A stretch of DNA of 64,000 bases from Gemmatimonadota bacterium (GTDB lineage: Bacteria; Gemmatimonadota; Gemmatimonadetes; Gemmatimonadales; GWC2-71-9): contig JADJOM010000001.1 of assembly GCA_016713785.1 (NCBI GenBank), positions 186,001 through 250,000 of the forward strand. The letters run 5' to 3'. Within the stretch, counting starts at the first letter, position 1. Each line of letters starts with the position of its first letter. Shown piece after piece: positions 50,468-60,701 of this stretch. The position numbers were made by a program, and so were the translations under genes. The notes beneath the pieces were generated by a model. It was not told the origin of the DNA. It ran no database searches and saw only the letters and a list, made by a program, of their open reading frames with translations.

Positions 50468-50853
50468 TGCGGTACCTCACGCTCGGTGAGGTGCTGGAGC
50501 TGCACGGCCGGCTCATGGCACGCTCCGGCGGACAGGCTTCGCTGGCCCATCTACCGGGCCTCGAGTCGGCCCTCGCACTGCCCCGCCAGGTGTTTGGCGG
50601 GGCTGACTTGTACCCCTCGCTGCCAGAGAAGGCCGGCATCCTCGGCTTCGCCCTCATCCAGAATCACCCGTTCACCGACGGCAACTAGCGGATCGGCCAT
50701 GCCGCCATGGAGACCTTTCTGTGGCTGAACGGCTTCGAACTGTCCGCCGCCGTTGCAGAAGCGGAAGCCGCGATACTGGCGACGGCTGCGGGATCATGGA
50801 CGAAGGATGACCTGATCGGTTGGGTGCAGGCGCACCTGGTGCGCCGCGCATAG
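50467..50853 (+). pseudogene. Doc-family (Fic fold) toxin with amber codon in the Fic motif
   Basis: Doc pattern: RYLTLGEVLELHGRLMARSGG, GLESALALPRQVFGG, LYPSLPEKAGILGFALIQNHPFTDGN, then TAG at 50686-50688 and, in frame, RIGHAAMETFLWLNGFEL...DDLIGWVQAHLVRR to 50853. The Fic/Doc core is HPFxxGNKR; the Lys codon AAG has become TAG exactly between the Asn and the Arg. The ORF is otherwise intact, so the break is a single substitution. Doc phosphorylates EF-Tu; the present form should be inactive unless the stop is read through. Confidence 0.9.
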
Positions 50854-50881
50854 CGCCTGCCATCGCCCCTGTACACCCGGG

Positions 50882-51526
50882 ATGCCCCGCCCCATGGTAC
50901 CACGCAGGTTCATCGCCGGCCTCGCCATCGCCGCCGTGCTGACCGCGGCGGCCCCGCGCCCGGCGCGGGCCCAGCAGGCCCCACGCGGCTCCGTGGCGGG
51001 CACCGCCTACCTGGTCACCCCGCGGGGCGAGCAACGGCCCGCCGCGATCGGGACGTTCTTCCTGCTGCGCGACACCGAGGCCCTGCGGGCGGGCCTCGCG
51101 GCGGTGTGCCAGGGGCAGCGGCGCGCGGCGGTGGCGGTGGAGGATTCGCTGGGGCGGCGGCAGCGGGAGGTGGGCGACACGATGCAGACGCCGATCGGCG
51201 ACCCATGGACCACCTGGTGGGAGGCCGAGACGGATGTGCGGGACGCCAGGATCGAGACGCGGATCCGGCTGGCGGCGCGTGGCCGGGCCGCCGTCCGCCG
51301 CCTGCTCGCCGACGCCGCAGTGGACAGCGTCCCGGCGGGGCCGGACGGGAGCTACCGGTTTGCCGGGCTCGCGGCGGGGCGGTATATCGTGTTCGGCGAG
51401 TGGACCGGCGGGCCGGCCACCTGGCGGTGGTGGCAGCCGGTGGCGCTCGCGGAAGGCGAGTCGCTCACCCGCCACCTGCGCGGGTCCGGCGAGGCCAGCG
51501 ACCAGTACTCCTGCAGCTTTCCCTGA
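50882..51526 (+). CDS. Secreted protein with carboxypeptidase-regulatory-like fold, unknown function
   Basis: 214 residues; signal peptide (FIAGLAIAAVLTAAAPRPARA) with cleavage after AQ. A beta part at the start (GSVAGTAYLVTPRGEQRPAAIGTFFLL) and at the end (GPDGSYRFAGLAAGRYIVFGEWTG) forms a carboxypeptidase-regulatory-like pattern, split by a helical insert with repeated Arg and Ala. Its layout resembles the broken gene at 864-1350, so both may be of one family. Confidence 0.75.
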   Translation: MPRPMVPRRFIAGLAIAAVLTAAAPRPARAQQAPRGSVAGTAYLVTPRGEQRPAAIGTFFLLRDTEALRAGLAAVCQGQRRAAVAVEDSLGRRQREVGDTMQTPIGDPWTTWWEAETDVRDARIETRIRLAARGRAAVRRLLADAAVDSVPAGPDGSYRFAGLAAGRYIVFGEWTGGPATWRWWQPVALAEGESLTRHLRGSGEASDQYSCSFP

Positions 51527-51583
51527 CGCATCTCCCGCGGCACCCTCCGCCGCGGCACCCTGACCCCCTCCAGGACGCCCACC

Positions 51584-51973
51584 ATGCGCCGTGACCTTGC
51601 CCTCTGCCTGCTCCTGTTCACCGCGGCCTGCGGCGGCGCGCCCGGCTCGGGCGAGGTCCGGACCCCGGAGGCGGCCCGGCTCCCGGCCCTGGACTCCACG
51701 CTGCCGCGGCCTGACAACACCCTGGCCTTCGGGCTGCCCGATGGCGGCGGCTTCACGGCCAACGGCGAGGCCATCGCGCAGGAGGACATCCCGGCGCAGC
51801 TGGCGGCGTTCTTCGCCAACCGTCCCGAGGGGGCGCGGGCCGTCGTGGTGTGGGACAACGCGCTCCGCCGCGCCGACGCGCAGTGGCTGGCCCGGGCGGC
51901 GCGGATGGCCGGCGGCGCCGCGTATGACGCGGAGCTGAGCGGGTGGCCGGCGCCGGTGGCGGGCGCACCGTGA
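51584..51973 (+). CDS. Small lipoprotein with ExbD/TolR-like C-terminus
   Basis: 129 residues; lipobox TAAC (Cys 16). The C-terminal part (DIPAQLAAFFANRPEGARAVVVWDNALRRADAQWLARAARMAGGAAYDAEL) resembles the periplasmic domain of ExbD/TolR, including the xVxWDNxxRxAD turn. It lacks the membrane helix with the essential Asp, so it is not a proton-channel subunit; it may be a lone derivative of that fold. Confidence 0.7.
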   Translation: MRRDLALCLLLFTAACGGAPGSGEVRTPEAARLPALDSTLPRPDNTLAFGLPDGGGFTANGEAIAQEDIPAQLAAFFANRPEGARAVVVWDNALRRADAQWLARAARMAGGAAYDAELSGWPAPVAGAP

Positions 51974-52119
51974 GGGAACGGGCCGGGCGCCCGAGGCGCA
52001 CCGCGTCAGGTGCCCCCTAGCCCCCGGACGCACTTGGCTGCATGCTCAGGGCGCGTGCGTTCCGCGTCAGCGCGCTGTCCGGCGGTACGCCTGACATTCC
52101 CCCGAACCTGGAGCATTCC

Positions 52120-52383
52120 ATGGATCTCACGACAATCCTCATCCAGCTGGTCAGTGGCGCGGTCGGCGGCAACCTGGGCGGGCTGCTGAACAAGGCCAAG
52201 AACCTGGGTCCCCTGCTCAACACGATCCTGGGGGCTGTCGGGGGCGTGGGCGGCGGGCAGGCGCTGGGCGGCACGCTGGGCGGCATGCTCGGCAACGCCA
52301 CCGCCGGCAATGCCACCGCATCGGCCCTGGTGGGCCTGGTGCTTCCGCTGGTGGCGGGGTTCCTCAAGAAGAAGAGCGCCTGA
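52120..52383 (+). CDS. Small Gly-rich protein (glycine-zipper-like)
   Basis: 87 residues from ATG 52120. GAVGGNLGGLLNKAKNLGPLLNTILGAVGGVGGGQALGGTLGGMLGN is Gly-zipper-like, and the end (ALVGLVLPLVAGFLKKKSA) is a hydrophobic segment with a basic tail. Proteins of this type are short membrane or envelope-associated ones with no known function. Confidence 0.75.
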   Translation: MDLTTILIQLVSGAVGGNLGGLLNKAKNLGPLLNTILGAVGGVGGGQALGGTLGGMLGNATAGNATASALVGLVLPLVAGFLKKKSA

Positions 52384-52465
52384 CACGCTGCCGCTGGCGC
52401 CCCCGCCCCCCGCCGCGCAGCTTCCCCGCGGTGATCCGGCCACGGCCGCCAACCCCGGGACCGCC

Positions 52466-52990
52466 ATGACTCGCCCGCCTGCCCTGCCCGACCTGATCCT
52501 CCCCGCGTGGCGCACCAACGCGCGGGTGACCGCCGACCTGGTGCGCGCCCTGCCGGCCGGCGTCTACCGGGCCCCGGTCCCGGGACTGCCGCGACGCACC
52601 GTCCGCATGATGGCGGCCCACCTGCACAACAGCCGCTGCGGGTGGCTCCGCACCCTCGGCCAGCCCCACGACATCCCGGTGCCGGGCCGCGTGAACCCGG
52701 CGGGCGAGGACAAGCCCGCCCTGCTGCGGGCGCTGCGGGAGAGCGCCAGAGGCATGGAGGCCCTGTTCCGCCTGGCCTGCGAGCGGGAGGGCCAGCTGCC
52801 GCCCACGGCACGCTACGCCTGGCGCAACCTTGCGCTCGACGCCGGCCACCTGCTCACCTACTTCGTAGCCCATGAGGCGCACCACCGCGGCCAGCTGCTG
52901 CTCATCGCGCGCCAGCTCGGCACCCCGCTGGAGAGGGCCACGGCCGGCCGCCTCTGGTGGTGGAAACCCGCCGCCCGGGCCGGCCGCTGA
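52466..52990 (+). CDS. DinB-like protein (backbone)
   Basis: 174 residues from ATG 52466. DinB/YfiT pattern: WRTNARVTADLVRALPAGVY, RRTVRMMAAHLHNSRCGWLR with the first His, and ALDAGHLLTYFVAHEAHHRGQLLLIARQLG with the HEAHH set. All metal-binding His residues are present. A second, unrelated copy of this family is in the cassette at 41354. Confidence 0.92.
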   Translation: MTRPPALPDLILPAWRTNARVTADLVRALPAGVYRAPVPGLPRRTVRMMAAHLHNSRCGWLRTLGQPHDIPVPGRVNPAGEDKPALLRALRESARGMEALFRLACEREGQLPPTARYAWRNLALDAGHLLTYFVAHEAHHRGQLLLIARQLGTPLERATAGRLWWWKPAARAGR

Positions 52991-53140
52991 GCGGCGGCAC
53001 GCCTGGTCCTCCTCCACCCTGTCGCTGAATGGATGCGACCACCACCCCCGTCGCTTGCGCACCCGCGCCCGCCATCCCACGTTCGGGGACGGGGCCGCCG
53101 TGCCCCGCCGCCGCTCCCCTCCCCCGCAGAGGCACCCCAC

Positions 53141-54041
53141 ATGCACCGCACCCGCTGCCCTTGGGGCTGCCTCGTCGGCCTGCCGGCGCTGCTGCTGGCC
53201 CACCCCGCCATCGCGCAGGACTCCACGATCGTGGTCACGCTGGGCACCGGCGCGCCGCGGCCGTCACCGGAGGCGATGGGACCGGCCACCGCGATCGTGG
53301 TGGCGCAGCGGGTGTTCCTGGTGGATGCCGGCACCGGCGTGGAACGGCGGCTGGCCGCCGCCCGGCTGCCGGTCACCGGGGTGACCGCGCTCTTCATCAC
53401 CCACCTCCACTCCGACCACGTCCTCGGCCTCGCGGACCTGATCTTCACCTCGTGGGTCGTGGGCCGCAGCCGCCCCTTCCCGGCGTCTGGCCCGGCGGGC
53501 CTGCAGCGGCTGACCGAGCACCTCTACGCCGCGTTCGAGGAAGACATCCGCATCCGCACCGAGGGGCTCGAGCGCGAGTCGGCCGCGGGGTACCGGATTG
53601 CCGTGCACGAGATCGGACCCGGCGTGGTGTACGACAGCGGCGGGGTGAAGGTGACGGCCTTTCTGGTGCCGCACGGCGCCTGGAAGCAGGCCTTCGGGTA
53701 CCGGTTCGACACGCCGGACCGGAGCATCGTGGTCTCGGGTGACACCCGGCCGAGCGAGGAGCTGGTGCGGATGGCGTCGGGGGTGGACGTGCTGGTCCAC
53801 GAGGTGCAGCCGTCGGACTCGACTGCGCCGCCCGGGAGCCGCACGGCGGCGGAGTGGGCCGCATACGTGCGCGCCTATCACACCACCGCGCTGCAGCTGG
53901 GCGAGCTGGGCGCGCGCACGACCGAAGCTGCTCGTCGTGTCGCACGACGGGCGTCGGGTGCCCAGGGCGCAGATCCTGGCCGACATCCGCCGCGGCTGGA
54001 CCGGCCCGGTGGTCATGGCCGAGGACCTGCAGCGGTTCTAG
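53141..54041 (+). pseudogene. MBL-fold (ribonuclease Z-like) secreted hydrolase with a C-terminal frameshift
   Basis: From ATG 53141: signal (LVGLPALLLAHPAIAQ), then VTLGTGAPRPSPEAMGPATAIVV, TALFITHLHSDHVLGLADL (the HxHxDH metal motif), VVSGDTRPSEELVRMASGVDVLVHEVQ. Near 53920 the frame is lost (GARTTEAARRVARR); the proper end (KLLVVSHDGRRVPRAQILADIRRGWTGPVVMAEDL) is in the +1 frame and stops at 54041, next to the GNAT start. The last metal His is in VVSHDG. One base too many or few explains it. Confidence 0.88.
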
Positions 54042-54527
54042 ATGGATCGGCTCGCCACCCCCGCCGACGCCGCCGCGCTGGTGGCCGTGATCAACGCCGC
54101 GTTCGTGGTCGAGGCGGGGTTCATCCGCGGGCCGCGGACCACCGCGGGCGAGGTCGCGGCGCTGCTCGCGGGGAGCGGGGTGTTCCTGGTGGTGGACCAT
54201 GCGGAGCCGGGGCGGCTCGCGGCGGCGGTGCACGTGGAGGCGCGGGAGGGGACCGCACACTTCGGCATGCTGGCGGTGGATCCGGCGCTGCAGGGCCGGG
54301 GCCTGGCGCGGCGGCTGCTCGCGGCGGTGGAGGCGCACGCCCACGCGGCGGGGTGCACGGTAGTGGAGCTCGACGTGTTCGACGTGCGGACCGAGCTGCC
54401 GCTGTTCTACGCGTCGCTCGGGTACCGGCCAGTGGGCACCCGGGCGTTCCGGGCGCCGGAGCTGCTGACGGCACCGGCGCACCTGATCGTGATGCAGAAG
54501 GCGCTTGGCGCGGAGGCGCCGGGGTAA
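54042..54527 (+). CDS. GNAT-family N-acetyltransferase
   Basis: 161 residues, starting at the base after the upstream stop (TAGATG). The acetyl-CoA site is LAVDPALQGRGLARRLLAAVEAHAHAAG, followed by VVELDVFDVRTELPLFYASLGYRPVG. N-terminus: TPADAAALVAVINAAFVVEAGF. Substrate unknown. Probably co-transcribed with the MBL gene. Confidence 0.92.
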   Translation: MDRLATPADAAALVAVINAAFVVEAGFIRGPRTTAGEVAALLAGSGVFLVVDHAEPGRLAAAVHVEAREGTAHFGMLAVDPALQGRGLARRLLAAVEAHAHAAGCTVVELDVFDVRTELPLFYASLGYRPVGTRAFRAPELLTAPAHLIVMQKALGAEAPG

Positions 54528-54549
54528 CGAAACCCCAGGTGGCGGCGCC

Positions 54550-55008
54550 TCACGGGCGCTGACGCACCCCGCGCACCGGACCGGGGTTCTGGGCGGCGAC
54601 AGTCGGGTCTTCCACCCGGTGGGCCAGCGTGCCGGTCAGGGAATCGCCCCGCGCCTCGAGGGTCCAGGTGCTGGTGTAGCGGATGGGCCGCGGCGCGCCG
54701 TTCACCTCGACGACCGTCACCTGATCGGCGACGAGGGCCACCGGCCCGGGGCCGGCGCGGCCGCGGAGGGGAATCGGACCCTGCTCCGGCAGGTCGGGCA
54801 CGGGGTCGGGCTGGAATTGCCCCAGCAGCGAATCGCCCCGCGCCTCGATGCGCAGCGTGCCCGTCCCCATGATGGGCGACTGCTCGCCGTTGACCACCTG
54901 GGTGCCGGCGGGGTAGCGCACCTGCCACACGCCGACCAGGGCGCCCTGCGCCACAGCAGGGTGAGCCAGCAGCGCGGTCAGCACGCCGATCAGTAGCGTC
55001 CGGGTCAT
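54550..55008 (-). CDS. Secreted protein of unknown function
   Basis: 152 residues; signal (LIGVLTALLAHPAVAQ). The mature protein has VGVWQVRYPAGTQVVNGEQSPIMGTGTLRIEARGDSLLGQF and a second, similar stretch (RPIRYTSTWTLEARGDSLTGTL), the repeated GVW...GDSLxG pattern of lipocalin-like barrels frequent in this group. Convergent with the GNAT gene, with only 22 bases between. Confidence 0.75.
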   Translation of the reverse strand: MTRTLLIGVLTALLAHPAVAQGALVGVWQVRYPAGTQVVNGEQSPIMGTGTLRIEARGDSLLGQFQPDPVPDLPEQGPIPLRGRAGPGPVALVADQVTVVEVNGAPRPIRYTSTWTLEARGDSLTGTLAHRVEDPTVAAQNPGPVRGVRQRP

Positions 55009-55170
55009 CGTGTCCTTCCTTGGGGTGGGCGTCAGGATGGAGGGTCACCAGCCGACGCCTGCACGATGCCCGGGGCCCGCGGCGGGTCGCGCGGCGGCCC
55101 GGGACGAGGGCGCGGCTTACGCGCTTCGTACCATCGGACGCGGGCGGTGGAGCCGCGGAGCCTGGACCGG

Positions 55171-57885
55171 CTAGTCGCCGCCGCCGGCCGCGGGCCGGCG
55201 GGCGAGTTCGGCGTGCCAGTTGAGCACCAGCTCAAGCCGCGCGATGGCCGGCTGCTCGGCCAGGGGCTGGATGCGGAGGAAGCGGCTGCCGTCCGGGGTG
55301 ACGGCGTAGCTGGTGTTGCTGGTGACGCTGATGAGATATCGCCCGGTGTGGAGCGGCCGGGGCGGCCCGGCGGTGAAGGCGGCGCCGGGCGCCACGGTGA
55401 CGGACATCAGGCGGTCGCCCGCCTGGAAGAAGAGCTCGCGACCGTTCCGGGACCAGAGCGGCTCGGTGCCGCCGTCGGTGGACACCAGCCGCCGCTCGCC
55501 GCTCCCCGACAACGGCGCCACGAAGATCTCCGGCCGGGACGCCACGACGGCCTGGTAGGCCACCCATCGGCCGTCCGGGGAGAGCTGGCCGTCCAGGCCG
55601 CTGAGGCCGAGTGGGAAGAGGCGGGTCGCGGTGCGGTCGCCGTCGAGCTGCAGGCGCCAGATGCCGGCGCCGCCCTCCTCGTCCTCGCCGGTCTGGTTGA
55701 AGAGGAGGGTCCGGCCGTCCGCGGAGATGGAGGTCGGGGTCTGGATCCGGCCGGGCGCGGTGGTGAGGCGTTCCTCCGCGCCGGAGCCGTCCACCGGGAT
55801 CCAGTAGAGGTTGCGGGTGCCGTTGCGGGTGCCGCGGTAGATCACCCGCGTGCCGTCCGGGGTCCAGAGCGGGGCCTGACTGCTCCCGGTGCCGGTGTTG
55901 AGCGGAGTCAGGGTGCCGCGCGCGAAGTCGTAGATCCAGATGCGGATGATGCCCTCGCGGATCTGGATCGCCGCCCGGCCGCCGTCCGGGGAGATCACCA
56001 CGTTCTCCATGATCCGGCTGGGGAGGGGCAGCGGCGTCACGGTGCCGGCGCGGTCGATCCACACGACGCGATGCATGGTGAGGGAGTCGCCGCCGCCCAC
56101 GTACGCCAGCCTCCCGTCACGCGAGAGCACGTAGTTGCCCGAGCCCTCGTTGCCGATGTCGTTGAACGGCCGCTCGGCGGTGGCCACCGGCACGGCGGTC
56201 CCCAGCTCCTCCTGGCCCGGCCGCCAGGGGACCGTGAGGAGGCGGCCGCGGCTGACGTAGAGGAGGACGCCGGGGCGGGGCGCGTAGCCCGGGGCGTCGC
56301 CGCCCCGGGCCAGGATGGCGTGGGAGGTGGCCCCGAGCTCCTGGGTGGCGATCTGGTGCTCGTCGTCGCCCGGCCCGGTCCAGGTGGAAAAGAGGAGCGT
56401 CGAGGTCCCGGCGACGCGCCGGGGCCAGCGATGGCTCACCTCGCCGGCGGCGGAGTCGAGCTGGGTCACCGGGGTGGCGGTCCCGCCACCCTCCGGCACG
56501 CGCCAGATGCCGACGGAGTTGGTGGGAGCAAAGTAGATGAAGCCGTCCTCCCCCCAGTCGGCGCCGCGGTGGAATGGCGCCGTCGCGAGCTCCTGGAGCC
56601 CGGTGCCCGTCACGGTGACCTTCCGGAGCTTCCCCCCGGAGAAGAACCCCACCCACTTGCCGTCCGGCGAGAAGAACGGTCCGACGCCGCCCTCGGTGCC
56701 CTCGAGCACGCGACCCTGCGGCTCATCCAGCTGCCGCAGGTAGAGGCGGGTCTTGCCGTACTGCTGGATCACGTAGGCCAGCCGCGTCCCGTCCGGCGCG
56801 ATGGCGAGCGGGCGCAGGTAGACGGAGCCGAGCTCGTGCCCGTCCGGCAGGGCGACGCTGACGTGCACGGGCCGCGCTTCGCCACCAGACCCGCGCGCCA
56901 GGCTCCAGCGGGCGAGCCCGAAGGTCACGGCCGTGACCAGGACCGCGGTGGCGAGCACCACGCGGCCGGTGGTGGCCCACCGAGGCGCGGCGGCGGCCCG
57001 GGACCGGCCGGTGGCGGCGGCGCCGGGGCGGGCAAAGGCCGGGTCGTCGAGCGCTGCGGCGAAGGCCGCGGCGCTGGGGAAGCGGTCGGCCGGCAGCTTC
57101 TCGAGCGCGGTGGCCACCGCCGCCTCGATCTGGGGGGGGATGCTCTTCCGCTGCAGGGTGAGGCTGCGGGGTTCCTCGGTCATCATCCGGGCGACGATGG
57201 CCTGCGGGGTGGGCCCGGTGAACGGGGGCTCGCCGGTCAGCATCTCGTACAGCACGCAGCCGAGGGCGTAGACGTCGCTGCGGGCGGTGATGTCCCGCTC
57301 GCCCATGGCCTGCTCGGGGCTCATGTAGTGCGGCGTGCCGAGCGACAGGCCGGTCTCGGTCATGCGGGAGCCGCCCTCGGAGCGGGAGGCGGCGAGCGCG
57401 ATGCCGAAGTCGGCCACCATCGCGTGGCCGCCGTGCAGCAGGATGTTCTCCGGCTTGACGTCGCGGTGGATCACGGTGTGGCGGTGGGCGTACTCCAGGG
57501 CGTCGGCCACCTCGCGGGCGATGCGGACCGCCTCGGGCACCGGGAGCTGCTTCTCGCGGCTGATCCGGTCGCGGAGGCTCTCGCCCTCGACGAACGGCAT
57601 CACGTAGAAGACGATCTCGGTGCCGCCCCCGGTGCCGCCGACGCGGCCCGAGTCGAACAGCGCCAGGATGTGCGGGTGCTGCAGGTTGGCGGTGGTGCGG
57701 ATCTCGGCGAGGAAGCGGTCGCCGCCGATCACCGCGGCCAGCTCGGGCCGGAGCACCTTGAGGGCGACCTTGCGGTCGTGGCGGAGGTCGTGGGCCAGGT
57801 AGACGGTGGCCATCCCGCCAGCGCCGAGCTCGCGCTCGACCCGGTACCGGTCGGCGAGGGCGGCGGAGAGCTGCTCGAGGGTCAT
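55171..57885 (-). CDS. Serine/threonine protein kinase with PD40 beta-propeller
   Basis: 904 residues from ATG 57885 (57891 is also possible). Kinase domain residues 10-270: GAGGMATVYLAHD (P-loop), VALKVLR (Lys), HRDVKPENIL (catalytic loop), VADFGIAL, GTPHYMSPEQA and ARSDVYALGCVLYEMLTGEPPF. A membrane helix at about 310-330 (VVLATAVLVTAVTFGLA) is followed by a TolB/PD40 WD40-like propeller with repeated FFSPDGKWVGFFS, ISPDGGRAAIQ, SADGRTLLFN and LSPDGRWVAYQ. Such kinases are common in Gemmatimonadota and Acidobacteriota. The propeller would face outside and sense a ligand. Confidence 0.95.
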   Translation of the reverse strand: MTLEQLSAALADRYRVERELGAGGMATVYLAHDLRHDRKVALKVLRPELAAVIGGDRFLAEIRTTANLQHPHILALFDSGRVGGTGGGTEIVFYVMPFVEGESLRDRISREKQLPVPEAVRIAREVADALEYAHRHTVIHRDVKPENILLHGGHAMVADFGIALAASRSEGGSRMTETGLSLGTPHYMSPEQAMGERDITARSDVYALGCVLYEMLTGEPPFTGPTPQAIVARMMTEEPRSLTLQRKSIPPQIEAAVATALEKLPADRFPSAAAFAAALDDPAFARPGAAATGRSRAAAAPRWATTGRVVLATAVLVTAVTFGLARWSLARGSGGEARPVHVSVALPDGHELGSVYLRPLAIAPDGTRLAYVIQQYGKTRLYLRQLDEPQGRVLEGTEGGVGPFFSPDGKWVGFFSGGKLRKVTVTGTGLQELATAPFHRGADWGEDGFIYFAPTNSVGIWRVPEGGGTATPVTQLDSAAGEVSHRWPRRVAGTSTLLFSTWTGPGDDEHQIATQELGATSHAILARGGDAPGYAPRPGVLLYVSRGRLLTVPWRPGQEELGTAVPVATAERPFNDIGNEGSGNYVLSRDGRLAYVGGGDSLTMHRVVWIDRAGTVTPLPLPSRIMENVVISPDGGRAAIQIREGIIRIWIYDFARGTLTPLNTGTGSSQAPLWTPDGTRVIYRGTRNGTRNLYWIPVDGSGAEERLTTAPGRIQTPTSISADGRTLLFNQTGEDEEGGAGIWRLQLDGDRTATRLFPLGLSGLDGQLSPDGRWVAYQAVVASRPEIFVAPLSGSGERRLVSTDGGTEPLWSRNGRELFFQAGDRLMSVTVAPGAAFTAGPPRPLHTGRYLISVTSNTSYAVTPDGSRFLRIQPLAEQPAIARLELVLNWHAELARRPAAGGGD

Positions 57886-57960
57886 GGGCATGGGGAGTGC
57901 GCCAAAGCTACCGACCACCTTGGCGCGCGGGATAGGGGTGCGGGCGGGAGGGCGCCGCCG

Positions 57961-60462
57961 TCACTCGTCGCGGAGGGCGCGCACCGGATCGATGGTCGCC
58001 GCCCGGCGGGCGGGGAGGTAGGAGGCGAGGGCCGCCACCCCGAGCAGCACCAGGGGCACGCCCACGAAGGTGACGGGGTCGGTGGCGCTCACGCCCACCA
58101 GGTAGCTGGTCACCACCCGGGTCAGCGCCACCGAGGCCACCAGGCCGAGCCCGATCCCGATCCCCGCCACGACCATGCCGTGCCCGAAGATCATGCGGTG
58201 GACCTGCTGGGCGCTGGCGCCCAGGGCGACGCGCACGCCGATCTCCCGGGTGCGCTGGCGCACCGAGTAGGGCGATGACGCCGTACAGGCCGAGCGCCGC
58301 GAGCACCAGGGGCGAGCCCGGCGAAGGCGCTGGAGAGGGCGAGCAGGAACCGGGTCTGGGCCATGGCTTCCGAGACCCAGGACTGCAGCGTGCTCGGGTC
58401 GGCGACCGGGACATCCTTGTCGATTGCGGTGACCGCGGAGCGGATCTGGGGGATCAGGCTCGCCGGGTCGGCGGCGGTGCGCACCACGAAGGTCATCGGC
58501 AGGAACGACTGGAAGACGAACGGGTGGTAGATCGTCTCCCGTCCTTCGGTGGCGAGGGAGGCCGAGCGCACGTTCTTCACCACGCCCACGATGGTCACCG
58601 GCAGCCGTTCCAGCGAGAAGGTCTGCTCGTTGAAGTGATCCAGCAGGACCTGCGCCCCCAGCGGATCCTCGCGGCCGAAGACCCGGGTGGCGAACTTCTG
58701 GTCGACGACGATGACGTCCTGCGCCGACTCCTCGTTGTCGGCGCGGACCAGGGTCCGGCCGGAGACCAGCGTGATGCGCATGGCCTCGAAGTAGCCCGGC
58801 AGCACGGCCTTGTAGTCCGCCTTGTTGGTGCGATACGCGTCGTCGGATTCACCGATGCGGCCGTAGGAGCCGACGGAGTACTGCTCGCCTCCGGCCAGGG
58901 GCAGCGGGGTGACCCCGCCGACGGTTTCGACGCCGGGCAGGGTCGCCAGGGCGTCGCCCAGCCGGTTCACGAACGTGGCCCGCGCCTGGGACGTCAGGTA
59001 CTTGATGAAGGGGAGCGGCACCGTGAAGGTCACGGCGTTCTTCGGGTCGAAGCCGGGGTCGACCCGCTGGATGGCGGCGAAGCTGCGCACCATGAGCCCG
59101 GCGCCGATCAGCAGCACCAGCGAGAGCGTCATCTCGCTCACCACCAGGACGGTGCGGAGCTTGTTGCCCCGGGTGCCGCCGGAGTCGGTGCCCCGGTCCC
59201 GGAGGCCGTCGGCCAGGTTGCCCCGGACGGCGCGGAGCGCGGGGGCGAGGCCGGAGAGGAGCGCGGCCACCACGGTGGCGGCGACGGCGAACCCGAAGGT
59301 GGCGCCGTCGAGGGAGACGAGGTCGATGCGCGGGAGGTTGGCCGGGCTCAAGGCCTTGATGAGGCGGATCCCCAGCCACGCGAGGAGCAGGCCGAGCACC
59401 GTGCCGCCGGTGGCGAGGACCAGGCTCTCGGTCAGCATCTGGGCCACGATGCGGCCCCGTCCGCTCCCGATGGCCGCGCGCACCGCGATCTCGCGGCCGC
59501 GTTCGGTGGCCCGCACCAGGAGCAGGTTCGCGATATTGGCGCAGGCGATCAGCAGGACGAAGCCGACGGCGCCGAGCAGCGCCAGCAGCGCGGGGCGCGC
59601 GTGCTCGACCACGTCGTGGTGCATGCCCCCCACCACGATCTGCATCTTCTGCGTGGCGTGGAACTGGTGGGTGTCCCGGAGGTGGGCCGCCAGCCGGTCC
59701 ATGTCGCCCTGGGCCTGCCCCAGGGTGGCGCCGGGCTTGAGGCGGGCCACCACGGTGAGCCACGCCGCCTCGCGCTCGAAGTCGCCGATGTTGCTCGGCA
59801 GCACGCTCCAGGCGTCGATGTTGGTCGGCATGGCGGCGTCGGCGGGGAGGTAGATGCGGAAGTCCCGCGGCAGCACGCCGACCACCTCGGAGCCCCAGCC
59901 GTCCAGCTGGATGGTGCGGCCGAGCACCGACGGGTCGCCGCCGAAGCGCCGCTGCCACAGGCCGTAACTCAGCACCACCTTGCCGGGCGGCAGGTCGGGG
60001 TTCGGGCTGCCGAACGACTTGGGATCGATGACGAACGCGTCCTCGGCGACGTGGGTCCGGCCCAGCGCCGGCTCGACGCCGAGCAGGCTCAGCAGGTTCG
60101 CCGTGACGTAGGCGTTGGTGATCCGTTCCGGCGGGCCGTCCCCGGTGATCGTGCCGGGGAGGGCCATCGCGCCCGCGAAGCCCCTCGAACTGGGTGGCGA
60201 GCGCCCGGTAGTCATTGAAGTCCGGCCCGGAGACGAGCGAGCGCGAGACGTTGGTCTGGGGCAGCCGGTTCCACACGAAGGCCAGCTGCTCGGGATCCTT
60301 GAAGGGGAGGTCCCGGAACAGCACCGCGTTGGCCACGCTGAAGATCGCCACGGTACTGCCGATGCCCAGCGCCAGCGTGAGCAGGATGATGCCCGTGAAG
60401 AGCGGCCGCCGGGAGAAGGAACGGACCGCGTACTTCACGTCCTGGATGACGTGCCCGACCAT
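57961..60462 (-). pseudogene. ADOP/MacB-type ABC transporter permease, frameshifted twice
   Basis: From ATG 60462: VKYAVRSFSRRPLFTGIILLTLALGIGSTVAIFSVANAVL (first membrane helix), then a frame change near 60190 to GAMALPGTITGDG and the MacB_PCD domain (GVLPRDFRIYLP), two FtsX domains (LLALLGAVGFVLLIACANIANLLLVRATERGREIAVRAAIGSG), then a second change near 58300 to REIGVRVALGASAQQVHRMIFGHGMVVAGIGIGLGL and the end VRALRDE at 57961. About 830 residues in all, normal for ADOP permeases. The reading frames are continuous apart from these two points. A partner ATPase is not in the window. Confidence 0.9.
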
Positions 60463-60701
60463 GGTGAGACCTCGGCTGCCGGTGAGGGGCCTTCGGGAGC
60501 TCCGGAGCGCGCGCCGGGCAAGAATGCAGCCGGCGGTCGCCCGGCGCAATGACCGGACCGGGATGGCCGGAACTGCAACGTGGCCCGCCGGTTTGCGCCG
60601 GCGCGGCCGGGTGCGCACCTTCCCCGGCCAGACTCCCCCTCCCCCACCACCCCCCGGCCCGGACGCCCTCCCGATGCCTGCCTCCCCCGCGACCCTGCCA
60701 G

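Noticed and set aside
55066..58278. 1070-codon plus-strand frame opposite the PD40 kinase
   Set aside because: Shadow of the kinase gene; no motif of its own.
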